A DNA stretch of 64,000 nt from Gammaproteobacteria bacterium (GTDB taxonomy: Bacteria > Pseudomonadota > Gammaproteobacteria > Xanthomonadales > Wenzhouxiangellaceae): the NCBI GenBank assembly GCA_021772975.1, contig JAJFKY010000020.1, forward strand, positions 131,559 through 195,558. Reading direction: 5' to 3'. Positions 63,401 through 64,000 of the stretch are shown piece by piece. The position numbers were made by a program, and so were the translations under genes. Position 1 is the stretch's first letter. Each line of letters begins with the position of its first letter. The notes under the pieces are model-generated. The model had not been told where the DNA came from. It did not search any database and saw nothing but the letters and a program-made list of their open reading frames with translations.

Positions 63401-64000
63401 TTTGCGCATGCATATCCAATTGCTGGACGAGCAGGGCAAACCGGTTGCCAGCAGCCGTGATCTGGAGGCCTTACGTGAACAGTTTGGTGGCAAGGCGCGG
63501 CGGGTATTTATGCGTGAGCAGGGCAGCGCGTTTGAACGTAACGGCATGACACAGTGGGAGGTGGGCGATCTCAGCGCTACCGTTAGCACGCCGTCCGGCG
63601 TTAAAGCGTGGCCGGCCTTGACCGATCAAGGTGATAGCTGCGGCCTGCGGTTGTTTGATAATCCCCACGACGCCTGGCTGAGTCATCAGGCTGGCCTGCT
63701 GGTGTTGGTGCGCCTGGCGCTGCAGCAAAAAATAAACTATATCCATAAAAATCATGGCTTTACCCGCGATATGCAATTGCAGTCTCAAAAACTGGACGGC
63801 TGGCAGGCGGTGCGTGATGACCTGCTGCATGCGGTTTTGAGCAGCTTGCTGTCTGAGCACGATATCTATACCCAGGGACAATACGATGATCTGCTGGAAC
63901 AACTGCAACCGGCTTTGTTGCCCGCCTGGCAGCAGCGCGTCAAGCTATTACAACCCGTGCTGGCCAGTTATCACCAGGCTAATTTGCTGCTGGGCGGCGC
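60441..64000 (+). CDS. hrpA: ATP-dependent RNA helicase HrpA (3' end outside the window)
   Basis: The frame is open from ATG 60441 to the window end (about 1,186 codons). DEAH-box motifs appear in order: GATGSGKSTQLPK (I), CTQPRRIAARSVA (Ia), DEAHERSLNIDF (II), VTSATIDTERF (III), TNVAETSLTVPRIKFVIDPG (V) and QRSGRCGR (VI), then the helicase-associated and DUF3418-type C-terminal parts. E. coli HrpA is 1,300 residues, so about 110 remain outside. It acts on mRNA processing and stalled ribosomes in E. coli. Confidence 0.95.
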   Translation, partial: MPKPIQKPSRSVEFAAADVLQSDWSWAQRQLARMRRGQGKAKDIEQQLEQRLKKSARQVQNRLASIPSIHCDEQLPISARAEEIVEAIQKHQVVVVAGATGSGKSTQLPKLCLAAGRGARGLIGCTQPRRIAARSVAARVAEELAVELGGLVGFQVRFTDQTAAQTLIKFMTDGILLAETQRDRYFDAYDTIIIDEAHERSLNIDFLLGLLKRILPKRPDLRVIVTSATIDTERFADYFHAAPIINVEGRTYPVEIRYRPLPEERGERGLYLGIAEAIDELSRIDKQGDMLVFLPGEREIRDTANFLRRRNLKFTEILPLYARLSAKAQMQVFKPGPQRRIVLATNVAETSLTVPRIKFVIDPGLARIGRYSHRSRVQRLPIEPISQASANQRSGRCGRLSAGVAIRLYSEEDFALRPEFTEPEILRTSLATVILRMLDMRLGDIGDFPFIEPPAQVMISDALQLLRELQALEDTDEQRLTTIGRQLARLPIDVRMARMLLEGQRLGCLPELLVLTAALSIQDPRERPMEQAQAADQAQAEFVHPQSDFMSYLKLWVAFHQQKQDNGSSALRRWCERHFLSWVRMREWLDLHRQLQQHARELGWKTQAVAADWDAGYQAGIHQGLLSGMLSMVGLRDDADSPAGKGKKAVPKSYLGARARRFHVFPGSALVKSSPRWLMAAELVETSKVFARVCAAIKPEWLEQQAAHVLKHRYFDPFWDAQTGQVLGYVQSTLYGLPVVERRKVHYAPHDPATAHQLFIEHALVNGEVNIPAARIPPFMAKNQALVESLQTAEHKRRRHDVLERVQARIQFFAGQVPQTVNAVKDFLSWHASLKNTDQLLYPRSVLLRDEALLDEQTAYPDEWVCQGQIFALSYQFDPAKADDGVTLQVPLMHLNMVDANQLSWLVPGLLEERLAALINTLPKPQRRAFSPARHFARAVLERLQWPDALAGEAFPPITRLLAEQLTGITGNQANQLDWDESALPPHLRMHIQLLDEQGKPVASSRDLEALREQFGGKARRVFMREQGSAFERNGMTQWEVGDLSATVSTPSGVKAWPALTDQGDSCGLRLFDNPHDAWLSHQAGLLVLVRLALQQKINYIHKNHGFTRDMQLQSQKLDGWQAVRDDLLHAVLSSLLSEHDIYTQGQYDDLLEQLQPALLPAWQQRVKLLQPVLASYHQANLLLGG

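Overview
The window looks like a chromosomal segment of a free-living gammaproteobacterium. It carries several gene orders typical of that class: ndk-rlmN-pilF-rodZ-hisS-yfgM-bamB-der; yceF / yceD-rpmF-fabH-fabD-fabG-acpP-fabF-pabB-pabC-mltG-tmk-holB-pilZ; and fau-6S RNA-zapA, divergent from ygfB-pepP-ubiH-ubiI. By eye the base composition is moderately GC-rich. Genes for AlkB, phenylalanine hydroxylase, beta-oxidation and a Cys-type sulfatase point to an aerobic heterotroph. The exact lineage cannot be fixed from the sequence alone; a little-studied environmental lineage is plausible because several linked genes are missing from otherwise conserved operons (ispG, plsX, tatD).

Layout. 0-8.2 kb is mostly accessory metabolism: a truncated amidohydrolase, small lipoproteins including an entericidin, a DUF1223 protein, alkane monooxygenase, a BtuF-like protein, a Slp-type lipoprotein with a Gly/aromatic and Arg-Gly tail, the phhB-phhA pair and an FAD oxidoreductase. 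8.5-18.9 kb is a housekeeping block (ndk to folD) covering tRNA charging, rRNA modification, type IV pilus and cell-shape factors, and outer-membrane protein assembly. 18.9-23.3 kb is an accessory patch: an AT-rich orphan gene with a HEPN-like motif, a sulfatase, an orphan carboxypeptidase-regulatory-like protein, a REP-type inverted repeat and PPK2. 23.4-26.7 kb is a fadJ-fadI beta-oxidation operon. 26.9-39.4 kb is the type II fatty acid synthesis, folate and DNA-replication cluster.

39.4-50.2 kb is again accessory. It holds a mosaic of short repeats around a gene remnant, small membrane proteins, dinB, mgtE, a large tandem glycosyltransferase, an outer-membrane phospholipase A with an extra N-terminal domain, and a fasciclin protein. 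50.3-58.7 kb is the rpiA / fau / 6S RNA / zapA cluster divergent from the ygfB-pepP-ubiH-ubiI ubiquinone cluster. 58.7-60.4 kb holds a REP-type hairpin, a cysteine synthase and a repeat-rich gap. The window ends inside hrpA, open at the right edge.

I see no CRISPR array, tRNA, rRNA, prophage or complete insertion sequence. The most unusual items are the AT-rich gene with an RNxxxH motif, the 874-residue two-domain glycosyltransferase translationally coupled to mgtE, the Slp lipoprotein with an RGG-like tail, the PabB that lacks the expected lysine, the phospholipase with an added domain, and several dispersed palindromic repeat families. None of these amounts to a clearly new multi-gene system.
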